From the NCBI GenBank assembly GCA_942159475.1, contig OW804102.1, positions 20,278,684 through 20,342,683 on the forward strand: 64,000 bases of DNA, written 5' to 3'. The DNA comes from Sthenelais limicola. Its lineage: Eukaryota > Annelida > Polychaeta > Phyllodocida > Sigalionidae. Made by a program: the position numbers and the translations under genes. Below the pieces are notes generated by a model. The model saw nothing but the letters and a program-made list of their open reading frames with translations, was not told the origin of the DNA and made no database searches. Numbering within the stretch: the first letter of the stretch is position 1; each line of letters begins with the position of its first letter. Below, in pieces: positions 14,401 to 25,387 of this stretch.

Positions 14401-17400
14401 GTGGTTTAGCAGCACAGTTCATGCCACCAGGTGTCTCCACTTCACTCAGGGAGGCATGCACTCTGGTATCTGAGATCTGGGTTAGCAAGGTTGGGTCAGG
14501 CAGTGGAGCACTGATCAACTGTGCCAACTCTGACTCTTTCTTACCACTGGCAACCACTGTCTCTGCCTCCGCACTGTTTGATTTACTCTGTGATGCACTC
14601 TGTGATGCACTCTGTAGTGCACCATTGGAATTATTGGATCCTCCAGTCTCCACAGATGAAGCTGGAGTTTCTGCTAGTCTCAGAGCTGAGTCACTTTCTA
14701 CTCCCACATTTCCCCTTCCTTCACTTACATCCTCACTCCTCTTCACTGTCTCTCCTCCACCTGCCACCCCCGACACACCTGCCTCCCCCAGCAGACCTGC
14801 CTCACGGACAGGCTTTACAGAGTCTGGTGTTGTATTCTCTTGCAGCAGGTTATCTGACACTTCACTGCTGGCATCTGAGTGAGGCACTGAAGGGGGTTCC
14901 AGTTTTTGAGGAGGCTTGAGAGGGGCAGGTGGAGGGGCCAGAGTGGGGCCTTTAGTGGAGGGGGTTTGACTAGTCTTTCCACATGTCCTAATGTGTCTGT
15001 AGAAATCATGCCTCGTCTTGAAGCCACTCTGACATGTGGAGCATGAGTAGGCAGCTGAAGGCTTTTCGATGGCCGAGGCTGCACTGATGGTGGTAGAGGG
15101 GGCATCCAGTATCTTGGTGTCACCTGAGTTAATGAGTTCAGTGCTGGAGGCATGGAATGTGGAGGGGTTGTCTTCTGACAAGGGCTTGTCTCCTTGGCAG
15201 TTCTTGTTTAACGCTTCACCAGGACCAATTGGTGGTGACTCGGTGGCTGTGGCTTTAGACACTTGTTGTGAAGCTTGTCTAGGCAAGCGCCGACGAAGCT
15301 TCATGGTTTCCTGCAACAAGAAATTATACATTGAGCAACAGACCTATATAACGGGAAAGGAATAAAGAGACATAGATAGCATTGGAGAGAATGAATTGCT
15401 TAAGCCAGCATTGGAGAGAATGAAATGCTTAAGCCAACTAATAGTTGTCACAAGGGGGGTTGAAAGGGTAGAATGAAATGAAACATTTAGAAATCGATGG
15501 TTTTCCTTCTAATTCCGAGATGATTTATGTCAAATAAATTTTAACTCAACATTATCATTAAGCTTACACACTTCCAGAACGCAATTTATGTCATAAAATT
15601 AAAATAAGATTTTTTTTTATAAAAAATTAAATTCTCATCAAATAATGATATCATGAATAATTTCTTCTCATGTTCTACTTGATAACCATTCTAAATTAAT
15701 GCTTCCAAGAAAGAAAGACTATCAAACCTTTTATGTTTAAAAATAATATATATTTCCAAAGAACAAGGAAGGTTTCTTAAGATTATTTTGTCTATAAGTT
15801 GGGCATCTTTTCATAAGATTGTTTGCAGTCTATGATAGTATTCATGTTTTGAGGCCAAAGAATAGCTGTTTCAATAATCAATGTAAGTTGTTCCAAGGGC
15901 GTTTGAACACAACACAAGAAAATTGAGGTTTTTCTTGATTTTGGCTGTGACAGTCAAGCGTTTGATACAAGTGCTCCCAATGCTTGCTGTGGACTTTTAA
16001 ATTGGTGCCAGGGACAACCAAAAAGTCAGACTGGGCGACTCAATAAATATGAGGTTGCCCGGCGGACGACCAGCTTCACACATGGTTTTTTTCTCAAGCA
16101 GCAATAACCTTGTACCATGTTTATGCTATAATTAGAGGTTTGTGCAGACAACTACAAAGGGACATGCAGGTTTTGTTTCGGGTTTATGAAATCATATCAA
16201 GTAATTAGACAATTTTAAGTTTAAATAAAATAATAAAAACTGTTTAAAAAACATCAACTGCTTCTTTGGTTTGAAGTTTCTTATCCTTTAACAAAAATTC
16301 CCAGGGCAACCATGTTTAAGTGCTAGGCAACCACTTTTGGGGTTCTGGTTGCCCGGTAACCACATATCTGAGCAATTTGCAATAACCTGAATGGTATAAA
16401 TGACCAGGGTTCTCCATTAACCCTCGCCCAAGGCAACCAATATTTGGTAAGGACTAATAGATCTCACCTGGCCACTCGTCCTGTGAGCGAGTGGGAATTT
16501 TGGGGGAATTTCTGTCAAGAATATTTTAAGGACTACCAGATTTCTATAAAGCCTAGTGGTTTTATATTCTATTAGTCCTGTGAGCAAGTGCATGATTTCA
16601 GTTAGTAGAGACCCCTGATGACAGGGTTGAAAAAAATTGCTTAAAAATGAGGACAACCACTTTTCAAAACATGGTTGTCAGATAAATATCACCAATATAT
16701 ACATGTATATATGGTTGTCCACTCACACCAAAGATATGATCAGTAGTTTCAATGAATTTAAACTGTAATTCTAAAACAGTCCCTATATCATTTGGGAGGA
16801 ATAACCATATTGGAAGATTGGTTATGTACAACCTATCAACACTATCATCTGTACTGACTGACAGCCTAACCTCCCTAACCCACTACACTACTCTGTGCTA
16901 CTAAGTGATCAATGACTGATATTGAGGAGCTGCTGGTGCACTATTTGGTAAAGCCAAGTGTTGATGAACAGAGAAAGATAAATTCAACTAACCTTGCCTG
17001 GTGTGTCAGTGGAGGAGGGAGTAAGTTTACGTTTCCGAGGTCTGTTACCATCCAGCACACTGTGTGTATCCTCTGTGCCATCTTCTTTCAATTCCCCTCC
17101 TCCAGGCTTGTGATCAAGGGTGTCATCCTGGCCATTAGTCTGCGCCACCCACTCTTGCTTCACTGTTCCCTCCGTCACCTTCTCCTCTGGCTTCACTTCA
17201 GTTTTAGTCTCCACCTTCAGTCCATCTTTTTGTTCACCATCATCTACCATACCGCTCTCGGTCAGGTCATCTTGCGTAATGGTGGAGTTGCATTGTTTGT
17301 GCATATTGGGTTTGGAGTTGCTGCTGGCTCTGGAGCGCAATCCAGACTTACGAGGCCTGCCTTTGTGGCCACCATCCTGCTTGATGTCATCTCCAGTGTT

Positions 17401-18174
17401 GATGTCACACAGGGTGTTCTTGATGGCAGATGTATCCCTCCACACAGAGGTCTTGTCTGAGTCTGTGTCATGTCTGTAGGAGGACTCAGCCTTAAGCAGG
17501 GCTTGTACACTAGGGTCATCATGATCTATGCCCAGCAGCTTCTCCAGCTCCAACAGACCCGTATCTATGAGGGAGTCCAGGGCCTCCCCGCGGCTCTCCT
17601 CCTGCACAAAACACAAATAAGTTTATAACACAATTATACATAGAACCTATATGCATCATGACCATGACTACGGTATTACTGTAAGAGAAAGCTATGTATG
17701 TAGAGGTACACATTATATAACGAGGAGGGTTGACTACACCTGTAAGGCACCAAAAGAATGACGGAATATTTTATTCAGGCTTCCAAAAGTCTAAGGAGAG
17801 ATAAAGATTTAATTAAATTAGTAGAAAGACAATAGGCTATAACACTTAAGCAAATATACTGCCTGTGACTGTATAGTAAAGTCTGGGTCTGTGAGGCTCA
17901 CCTGTTTGTGAAGGCCAGCCGTCTCATGGTAAAGATGTCGGAACTCATCGATAACCCTGTAGTAGCCCTCAATCTCCACCACCTGGCCATGGCACCGCTG
18001 GCACAAGACACGCGTGTGACAATTGGAGGAGTCCAGTCTCGCCTCCAGGATACGCTCCAGTCGCTTGGCAAGTAACTCGCCATTATCGGCAGTAAAGATG
18101 TCAAATGGAGTGTCAGCGTGGGAGAGGTGTGGCGTCTGGTTACAGACGAGACAATGGTGGGAGCGCGACTTCAT
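11477..18174 (-). CDS. ZAD and C2H2 zinc-finger protein with long Gln/Asn-rich region
   Basis: Three coding exons join in phase 0 with canonical sites: 18174-17902, 17601-16993 and 15310-11477, giving 1571 residues. Exon 1 is a ZAD-like module (CLVC near residue 8, LCQRCHG near 57-63), known as a dimerising domain in insect zinc-finger proteins and vertebrate ZNF276. Exon 2 is charged and has a basic patch RPRKRK. Exon 3 starts with a C2HC finger (about 382-404), a Lys/Ala-rich stretch, and a long Q/N-rich low-complexity middle. It ends in four C2H2 fingers at about 1397-1418, 1477-1497, 1505-1525 and 1533-1553; the last three are linked, two by HxGEKxx linkers. The family role is sequence-specific DNA binding in the nucleus. 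The Q-rich region suggests transcriptional activation or condensate formation, which is inference. It is much longer than ZNF276, so orthology is unproven. Overlapping plus-strand Leu/Val-rich ORFs are shadows of the CAG/CAA tracts. Confidence 0.88.
12670..14100 (-). repeat. Coding Gln/Asn low-complexity array (CAG/CAA/AAC)
   Basis: Within exon 3 of the zinc-finger gene this stretch encodes tandem short units such as QLNQQQ, QMNQQQ and QLNPQQ, with pure Gln runs near 13900-13935 and 14041-14068. CAG and CAA codons are mixed, which usually slows expansion, but at 13907-13933 the CTG (minus CAG) triplet run is nearly pure and is the part most likely to vary in length between individuals. Confidence 0.85.
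15311..16992 (-). other. Intron 2 of the zinc-finger gene
   Basis: The donor is AAG/GTTAGT at 16993/16992 and the acceptor TTGCAG/GAAACC at 15311/15310. The AT-rich interior holds a 29-bp tandem duplication and, at about 16290-16680, a repeat-like stretch with GGCAACCA words and two related copies around CTAATAG...CCTGTGAGC, probably a decayed dispersed element. Confidence 0.8.
15378..15435. repeat. 29-bp tandem duplication in intron 2
   Basis: Two adjacent copies (15378-15406 and 15407-15435) of a 29-base unit starting AGCATTGGAGAGAATGAA differ at one base. They sit about 70 bases into the intron-side of the exon 3 acceptor. Confidence 0.9.
17602..17901 (-). other. Intron 1 of the zinc-finger gene
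   Basis: A 300-base phase-0 intron. The donor CAG/GTGAGC is at 17902/17901 and the acceptor TTTGTGCAG/GAGGAG at 17602/17601. The flanking protein reads HKQ then EESRG without interruption. Confidence 0.85.
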
Positions 18175-18248
18175 TCTGACGGGTTGCGGGGTGAGGGCGG
18201 GGGACGCATGTTCCCTTGTGCTGCTCTCTCTGGCTTACCACAGCTCAT
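18171..18248 (-). promoter_or_regulatory. Upstream ORF ending on the zinc-finger start codon
   Basis: In the minus-strand leader an ATG at 18248 opens a 25-codon reading frame whose TGA overlaps the main ATG as ATGA (18174-18171). A second, 2-codon uORF (ATG AGT TGA) lies just upstream. Such stop/start overlaps often control translation by reinitiation or ribosome stalling. It is only relevant if the leader exon extends to 18259, where an acceptor-like TTGTTGTGTTGCAG/CC is present. Confidence 0.5.
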
Positions 18249-19247
18249 CAACTCATCGGCTGCAACACAACAACAATCTTTATTATCATAGGCCTATCGA
18301 TCATTATACATTAACTTTGTATTAGTTATACATTACTAAATGATCAATACAAAGTTTTGCCTTTTCCTCCTAAATTTAATTATTTTCTTCAATGTATACC
18401 ATACACTCCATTTTCTTCAATTTCAATGGAGTACGAAACATAAATTTAGAAGTTTTGACAAAAGTAAGCACAAAAAATTATCTGAATGTCTACATCAAAA
18501 TTAAGTTACATATCCTGTCTTGAACTTTATTCAGGTAATTTCCACCAAAATCTATCCACCAGGTGCTCCTTCAGAAATTCATAGACACATGGAGTGTCTA
18601 TCTGAAATACAAAGTTGGAGGTTTTTTTATGACCCCCCTCCCCTTTGTATGAAGAATGTCGCTATCAGAAATTATACAAAGTTGAGAACCTCTATTTTCT
18701 CATTGTTTGCCCCTCCCCCCTAAAAAAACCCAACCGAACAACAAGATGGAGTTTAAAGGCAAGGCAATGTCATGTTGAAGACTGGCACAAATCATTGATC
18801 ATTGCGACAACAACAGCTGCGGCCTATTGAAACCTATGTTAAAATATCTGTTTTCAACCTCTTTGAAACCGTACCTAAATGAGTCAAATGCTATGATCTT
18901 ACATGGATATATGTAAAGTAGTGTTCATAGATTGCAGTCACTTGTTCCATTTATGTTGACAATTGTGTTCAATTTAAGAAATCGTGGAGGAATGTTGGGA
19001 GATTTTAACCTTGGTTGCTATCGGTAATAGTAAACAATAGCTTAAATCTCACAATTATTGCAATTCTTAAACAAGAAATGGTCCTGAAACATTGCTGATG
19101 TTCATGAAGAATAGATTTTATGATATGAAATAATTATCTTATTTGTTCATAATTCAAAATGTGATAAAATGAACTCATTGCTAGACTTGTGGATGCACTG
19201 TCACATGACTGGATGAGCGAAGGCTGTTTCAAAGAATCTACGAAGAT

Positions 19248-19258
19248 CGCCATCTTGG
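19248..19258 (-). promoter_or_regulatory. YY1-like motif (minus-strand CCAAGATGGCG)
   Basis: The minus strand reads CCAAGATGGCG, matching the core AAGATGGCGGC of YY1 sites that sit just downstream of many metazoan transcription starts in the sense direction. The orientation fits the zinc-finger gene, but this may be chance. Confidence 0.3.
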
Positions 19259-20274
19259 TAGCCTTATTCATTTAGCTACTCCCATTAGGACCCTAGGGCC
19301 GGGAAAGCCATTAGCACAGCTGAGCAGGTGTACAATCAATGACATACATCTGATCTGATAGGCTCCAAGCCTCCAAGGAAGGGTATAAAAAGATCTGCAT
19401 GTCTGCGGGTATTTCAATTCTTCTTCAATCTTTTAAAATGTTAAAATGTCAGGAAGTGAAAACATCAGAAGTGAAAACGTCTGAACATGAGTTTGCAAAG
19501 CAATTCCTAGAAGTCTTTGACTAAGTTCCTAGAAGTCTTTGACTAATAACTTATAACATAATAAACATCTATTAGCTTTGTAGCCAATAAAATTGAACAA
19601 AGAAATAACTGAATCATCTGTTTCAGGGAGGAATGAAACGTATTTCTTCACTCTTACTTTCAGAAAGCAAGCCTATACCAAGTCTACACATATTCCATTC
19701 CAGAGGTGAAATAAATATGAGTTTTGCAATTGTACAAATTTTGTTAGATCTCTTATGTATGACCACCAATTTGTCCAACTGTTCATCAAACAGATCATTT
19801 CCATTTTATTAACGAATAGGCGTATTGACTTTCAAACTCTAAGGCAAGCTGTTTGTATGCATCACGTTTGCAGCAAAGGGCAGTTACACTGGATTTTATC
19901 GAGGAAATGCAAGAAATAAAGGATACCGTATAAGACCTAGCTGTCACTGTCACAGGCATGGCTTGCTTTGTTTTCCTCTTCTATCCGCAGTGTACATGTC
20001 AGAACTACTTTAATCAATGTATGTCAGTATGGCCTTGGTGTACAGCGCAGGAGCAGACGATATAATCATGGCCTAAACATGGAATAAACGTCTATAACTG
20101 GGAGACCCCTAAAAGGGTGACCTGCTTTTCCATACCGTTGCCATTTCACATTTGGCACTTAAAATTCATATTCGTGGGAGAGAAATTAACCGTTTATTTT
20201 GAAAATAAATATTAGTCGAGATAATATAGAAATATTGTATTACTTTTAAGACACAATGTGGCGCCACTTCTCTC

Positions 20275-20323
20275 TATGTGTGTGTGTGTGTGGTGTTTGT
20301 GTGTGTGTGGGGGGGGGGGGGGG
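20275..20323. repeat. GT microsatellite with poly-G run
   Basis: A TGTG run with one interruption is followed directly by about fourteen consecutive G. It is simple sequence only and likely to be polymorphic. Confidence 0.9.
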
Positions 20324-22788
20324 AAGTCACGATGAGTGATATAGCCTCCACTACACACAATACCTCCCCCCTTGCACACATACACACGCAGGAGGAGCCT
20401 TAACAAGGATTTAACATGACTTTACATGAGTCATTAGCCCATTGCCAAATACCATGATGACTGTACATGTCGTCACCACAATTCTAATGTTTCGATGAAT
20501 TATCTTAATTTCCGTTTAGATTTTACAGTTTATATCCTAGTTTTATAACGATAATGTAATTGTGGGAAACGCGATAAACACAAGCAAGAACAAACCGACG
20601 CAACACATGCATGATCCGCACTTGTAACGTTAAAAGTGATGTCACACTCCCTTACATCAAAATATCTGAGGAAGCGATGCAGGAAATATCAAGTGTTAAT
20701 AACCTTCCCGTAGTCCCCATAATTTCTCGCAGATATATAGCCTGAAGATTGTCTTAAGCCTAGCACGATATCAGGGATCAGCCTGGCCTGGACGTTATCT
20801 CACCTATTGATATATTCTGCGTACATGCTATTTTTACATGAATTCCTTCTTCCAAAAATTAGGAAACTGACCGGCTACAAACAAATGAATAGCCTAGGCT
20901 ACTATTTATACTGTTTTTTAAAAAAAATATATGGCCATTATTGTATTCATTTTATTGTGGCAGAGTGGAATTTATAATTAGGAAAATAATATAGAAACAA
21001 GTGGATATTTTCCTTGGTAATATGTATACATGCAAAAATAATAAGACTATTTGGTCGATTCAGTTAAGAATCCAGCATGGCTGAGCAACGCATTTTCAGT
21101 TTGGGTTTGCTTATTATGATTCCACCCAGGAATAAATGTCTTGTGAAATTGGTTCTGAATTTATATGGGCTATATAATATTGTCAATTACTTTCCATTAT
21201 CTAATCCTTCGCATTGGCGATTTTAGGTTTTGATACTGAAAATAAAGAAAAACAATGCAAGACTTTCTCACAAATTCATGAACACCTACAAAAACTTGCT
21301 AGACTGCCATTAAAAAATTTTTAAGAATGGGATTGTTGAAATTAATGTAGGTCAGCAGACGCCATAAGTGTAATTAAAGTACCGTAGGCCTATAGGCCTG
21401 TATAACATAATCATGACAATGGGACGGACGCAGAAATAGAAAACCCAGCTAAAACTTATGGAGTATTTTAACAAAACATGGAGGAAACTCTATGTTCTCT
21501 CCCGAAGGCTACACATTCAATACGGGTAGGAACAGATCAGCATAGGTCAATATTGTACGTAGGGCCTATTATTGAGAAACTTCAAATTTCATCCGAAGTC
21601 AGCTGCGAATGCAGTTAATAAATAGGGTATGTAAGAAGACTAAGCCTTGGCTGCGTCCCTCATCTACCTGCCGGTTAATATGGCCTATGGTATAAAGACA
21701 TGTAGACATGAATATTAGATCTCAGACAAGTGACTCAACTTAACCAGGATACAACCAATCGACCAGTAGTACTAGTAGGCCTACGTACTCCAGTCAGTGT
21801 GTGTATGTGTATTTAAGGGTTATGTTTTACAGTTACCATGGAAACATAGGCCCAAGTCAGTTTCTATGTAGGCCTAAAATATGCAACGGTAGAGCAGAAA
21901 GAAGGTAGAGGAGGGTGTATGTGGGATTGTAGGGGGGTCTGTTCGCGGCGGGGTGAGTAGTGGTATCTGCTGTCACATCACAATACTCATACTGCATGAC
22001 ATAATAAACATCATTGCCACGGTAATTCATCATTCAGATTGCCATACCACCACCTTATCCTCACACATACACATCCCAGATTTACATACACGCATATAGG
22101 CACGGTTTTGTGGGGAATATTTAATAATTATATGAAACCAAGCGCCAAGATACCGATATTACATGGGGTGTTTGATGTGACCGATTCTGATACAAATTAA
22201 TGATTGACAGACGGACTCCGCCGCTCCCGACCCCATTAAACATCCAAACTTGCCAGATTTCCGTGTAAAGTTTCAATATTCTGCCACAAAAACTGCTCAA
22301 AAAAACACTGGAGTGGGTTGTCACGGGGGTTATGAAGGGTTTGAATCTCATTGAGACAAAAATATGAGCTGTCAATTTATGTAGGTCGAGGAGGCCCAAT
22401 TGACTCCGTCTTGACTTGGAGCCATTTGCCAACTTGAGAAAAACCTCAAACAAATGTAAACAAAACCCTCCTACGATCTCGGATTCCTCATAAAACTGCC
22501 CAATTTCGAGAAATAAACCAAACTCGGGCACATTTGGGTCTGATACATCGGGTTTAAAGGTTGAGAAATGTCTAAATAAATCATCACGAACGTCCGTGAA
22601 AATGCAAATAAAGAAAATCGATTTGGTGTCTTTGTGATAGAATGCTTCTAATATCGCCCGCCTCTAAACAACACCTCAAAAATAGCACCGATAATTTCTG
22701 TAAATTTTCGTTAAATCCCTCCGATTTCTGGGCCTGGCGAAAGAAAGTTGTGTTGAGTTCGGCGACGGGGGTAAATTAATGACCTACC

Positions 22789-22880
22789 TGAGTGTAAACT
22801 GGAGGAAAATGTGAAGAAAATTGAGACTTTTTGTACAAGACGCACGCTGCGTTTGTTGACACTGCTGCCATCTACCGTCG
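22789..22880 (-). promoter_or_regulatory. Candidate 5' non-coding exon of the zinc-finger gene
   Basis: Reading the minus strand, a GC-rich stretch at 22880-22945 passes into a motif TAGATGGCAGC (about 22864-22874), then about 80 bases that end in a good donor CACTCAG/GTAGGT at 22789. That looks like a short leader exon starting near 22.87 kb. It would splice to the acceptor at 18260. No transcript evidence is available here. Confidence 0.4.
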
Positions 22881-22945
22881 CGTGGTGGAAACTGGGCGCG
22901 GGGCACTGATGGGGAGCGCAGCGGGGGTCCGGGGTGGGGGAAAGA
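22880..22945 (-). promoter_or_regulatory. GC-rich CpG-containing promoter candidate
   Basis: This is the most GC-rich segment for several kilobases, with GGGCGCGGGG, CGCAGCGGGG and several CpGs, in otherwise AT-rich CpG-poor DNA. It lies immediately upstream of the candidate leader exon on the minus strand. No TATA box is seen. Confidence 0.4.
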
Positions 22946-24581
22946 ACTTAGGTCATGAACTTAGGCCTGTGCCTTTCATGCTAAAATTTCATGATTTGCT
23001 AAAATCTCATGATTTAACGGAATGATAGCTTAAGCTAGCTTAATATGATAGATACCGGTGTATGTTGTGTAGGCCTATACCACGTACGATTATCACTATT
23101 AAATATACCACCCAGTTAATTATAGGCCTATTATGCATCTCATAGCTTCTCATACATATTTTAAAGGGAACATGCAGTCTGTTAAATTAAACACATTGTA
23201 TTTGTAGACCCTAACTTTCTGAAAACATTTTTTGCGGAATTCGTGCACGAATCTCGACTTTCTCTGTTTTATGTAGGCCAAGGCTCCTATAGATCTATAG
23301 ACTTAGGCCTACATATATTAATTTCATGTGTGATTTTCCCAATATATTGTCCGCGCACAATTTGTCTTATTTTTGGTTGAAGAATAGGCCTACAGTTAAT
23401 AGTACCGGTATGTATGCAGAGTTAGATTATTTCTGTGTAACTTTATAAATCATAGATTTCTTTTTTTAGTCTTTATATTAGTTTAATGTCAACGCATAAA
23501 AACAACCATATATATAGCGATATTCCTCTTTTATAATTGATATGTTAAATTGTTGCCAACAAAAATGTTTTGAAAATAGACAAAAATGTAAAGAAAATAT
23601 TGATAAGCCCTAATGGGTTCGATAATGCATTTGATAGGCCTATGACGGCTGCAGCTAGGCCTACCAATGTGTTGTTGGAACAAGTAATTAAGAATTAATA
23701 CACTTTATCTTTAAACTTTCCTGATCAGTTTCAATGTTTTCATTTAGGCTTTTAACCCGTTATTTAATTCAAACAAATTTTCAATGACAATTAGCTACAA
23801 TTACCATCCCCTCAATTTAGAACATAGGCCTAGGCGTAACAGCCATTTTCAAATCTTATTCTCCACTTCAAATTGACCTACAGCAAAGGTTGGGAGTGGT
23901 AAGCTTAACTCATGAAACTCATGTCAAATTTGCCCGGGCCTCATTGCTACTATGCCATGACTTCCTAGAAGCGGTGGGTGACGGAGAGGACTGAGTCACC
24001 CCTCGCGCACTCACCCGTGACGGGCGGCGGCGGCCACAAAGGCGGGAAGGCGTGCCGCCATCTTGTTGTTAATATGTAACACTTGTAGTACCACATTTAA
24101 GCAATAGACGGCGGCAGCTAGGGCAAACGAAGGACAACAAAAACAACAAATCGACGACGTTGTAGCCTATGGGCGGGGGTGAATTAAAGCAATCCACACC
24201 ACCTGTGTTCATATCGGGAGAACGATATATATATAGGCCTACCTGGCGGATTCAGCATGGAGATTATAATGTAAGTGTAGGGGATGTGTGACAGAGTGAG
24301 GAGAAAAGGGATGGGGCTGTGGATAGTGTAGGGGAGTTGGAAGGGGGAGGGGCAGTCTGTCTGTAGGCCTGCCCGTGTCTACCTACCCAGTGGCCCGAGC
24401 GCTCGTGCGCCAAAGGTGATGCACCTTCCCCGTCCATCCCTTGCTCTCTCACTGCCGCCACGGCTCCGTTGTTCTCATTAAGCTTTCTACTTTATAGCTG
24501 TAGGCCTATAGGCCTACTATGGCGAGCCATCGGGCCAAAAATTCAATATTTGGAGATATCTCCGAGGTTGTCAATAGGCCT
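22946..24581. other. Intergenic DNA with a second CpG-rich patch
   Basis: AT-rich DNA with many AGGCCT words. A CpG-rich patch at about 23965-24065 (CGGGCGGCGGCGG and a YY1-like site) could be an alternative promoter. No exon is supported. Confidence 0.4.
24054..24065 (-). promoter_or_regulatory. YY1-type motif (minus-strand CAAGATGGCGGC)
   Basis: The minus strand reads CAAGATGGCGGC, a full match to the YY1 consensus, beside a CpG-rich patch. In metazoan promoters this element usually lies just downstream of the start site in sense orientation, so it hints at minus-strand transcription from about 24.07 kb. The target gene is uncertain. Confidence 0.4.
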
Positions 24582-24585
24582 ATAT
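24582..24585. repeat. Target-site duplication ATAT, left copy
   Basis: The four bases ATAT before the 5' LTR match the four bases after the 3' LTR (46007-46010). A 4-bp duplication is usual for Ty3/gypsy integrases, and an alternating AT/TA target is typical of errantiviruses. Confidence 0.8.
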
Positions 24586-24752
24586 TGTAGTAACCGTGGT
24601 TAACACGAGAGGGCAGTAGGGTGGGTAGTAGGGTAGGATATGTTTCTTTTACTAAGGCATGCGCTAAGGGAAGGGGAGGGGCTAGAGGGAGGGAAAGGTA
24701 TCATAGGATAAAGGGTCCACCAATACGGATGCCCGACACTCACCCCCCTGGG

Positions 24753-24760
24753 TATATATA
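24753..24760 (+). promoter_or_regulatory. LTR TATA box
   Basis: TATATATA within GGGTATATATACGGGG, about 170 bases into the LTR. It is the only good TATA box in a GC-richer context in the LTR, so transcription likely starts near 24785-24790, placing the U3/R border there (inference). Confidence 0.5.
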
Positions 24761-25186
24761 CGGGGAATACTGGGATATACAAAAGAACATAGAGATATAT
24801 ACAGAAGAACATATATATACATAGAACGGGAGAGACTTGGGACATTCATATAGACTGGGATATAGAGAGATATGCAGTAGATACCAAGAGGTACTAGACG
24901 CACTGTGTGCGCTAGAACCAATATATTATATCACACTGATCTCGGATTGTCATGCAGTAACAACCGTAAGAATACAGGGAAGGAGACTCATAAGATCTCA
25001 TATGAATTCAATGTCTACACTAACATCAACCTAGCATCTATGTACAGGATAAGATACAATATACAAGTAGTGGCGTACTAAAACTCATCGTGTTGTGTTG
25101 TTCATACCGGAAACCTACAGCTACTATATATCACCATGACTCTCTATTCAATATCGCCTATCGTCTCCTACAATATCACGTTCTAT

Positions 25187-25192
25187 ATTAAA
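25187..25192 (+). promoter_or_regulatory. LTR poly(A)-signal candidate ATTAAA
   Basis: ATTAAA is the common variant of AATAAA, and no exact AATAAA was seen in the LTR. In the 3' LTR copy the same hexamer (45876-45881) would direct 3' end formation of all element transcripts. Confidence 0.35.
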
Positions 25193-25318
25193 CATCATGA
25201 GAGGCAATACCCCGAAGTCCGAGTATATTCGAATGCATATGAATACTAGCTAGATATATTCACCCTGGCCCGATGCACCGCCCAATAGCATAAAGATCCG
25301 AAGCTACGCGCGCAACAC

Positions 25319-25343
25319 TGGTTGGAGAACCACGGGATTGGAG
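25319..25343 (+). promoter_or_regulatory. Primer-binding site region
   Basis: Two TGG trinucleotides follow the LTR end, at 25319 and 25325 (TGGTTGGAG and TGGAGAACC). A tRNA primer-binding site should begin with TGG, complementary to the CCA end. I could not assign the tRNA from memory, so the exact start (2 or 8 bases after the LTR) is open. Confidence 0.5.
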
Positions 25344-25360
25344 ATAGTGTGCAGAGGGGG

Positions 25361-25368
25361 GGGTGAGT
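25361..25368 (+). promoter_or_regulatory. Leader splice donor upstream of gag
   Basis: GG/GTGAGT with the GT at 25363-25364, 25 bases before the gag ATG. It matches the donor consensus strongly. As in retroviruses and gypsy, a donor in the leader would let env and accessory mRNAs skip gag and pol. Confidence 0.6.
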
Positions 25369-25387
25369 ATTAAGATAAGCTGGATAA

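Larger units (their letters stand above)
18260..22788 (-). other. Probable first intron (5' UTR intron) of the zinc-finger gene
   Basis: Between an acceptor-like site at 18260/18259 and a donor-like CAG/GTAGGT at 22789/22788 I see no coding exon. The stretch is AT-rich and includes a GT run followed by a 14-G run (about 20275-20323) and AGGCCT words near 21.4-21.9 kb. Calling it one intron is inference. Confidence 0.4.
24586..25317 (+). repeat. 5' LTR (732 bp)
   Basis: Starts TGTAGTAACC and ends GCGCGCAACA. By eye it is the same as the 3' LTR at every base (constant offset 20689). It contains a TATA box at 24753-24760 and an ATTAAA poly(A)-type signal at 25187-25192. Several repeated words (TAGGGTGGGTAGTAGGGTAG; AACATAGAGATATATACAGA) are present near its start and middle. 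Confidence 0.97.

Noticed and set aside
24600..25034. Small ORFs in both LTRs on both strands
   Set aside because: They appear twice only because the LTRs are identical copies; they overlap the TATA region and show no coding features.
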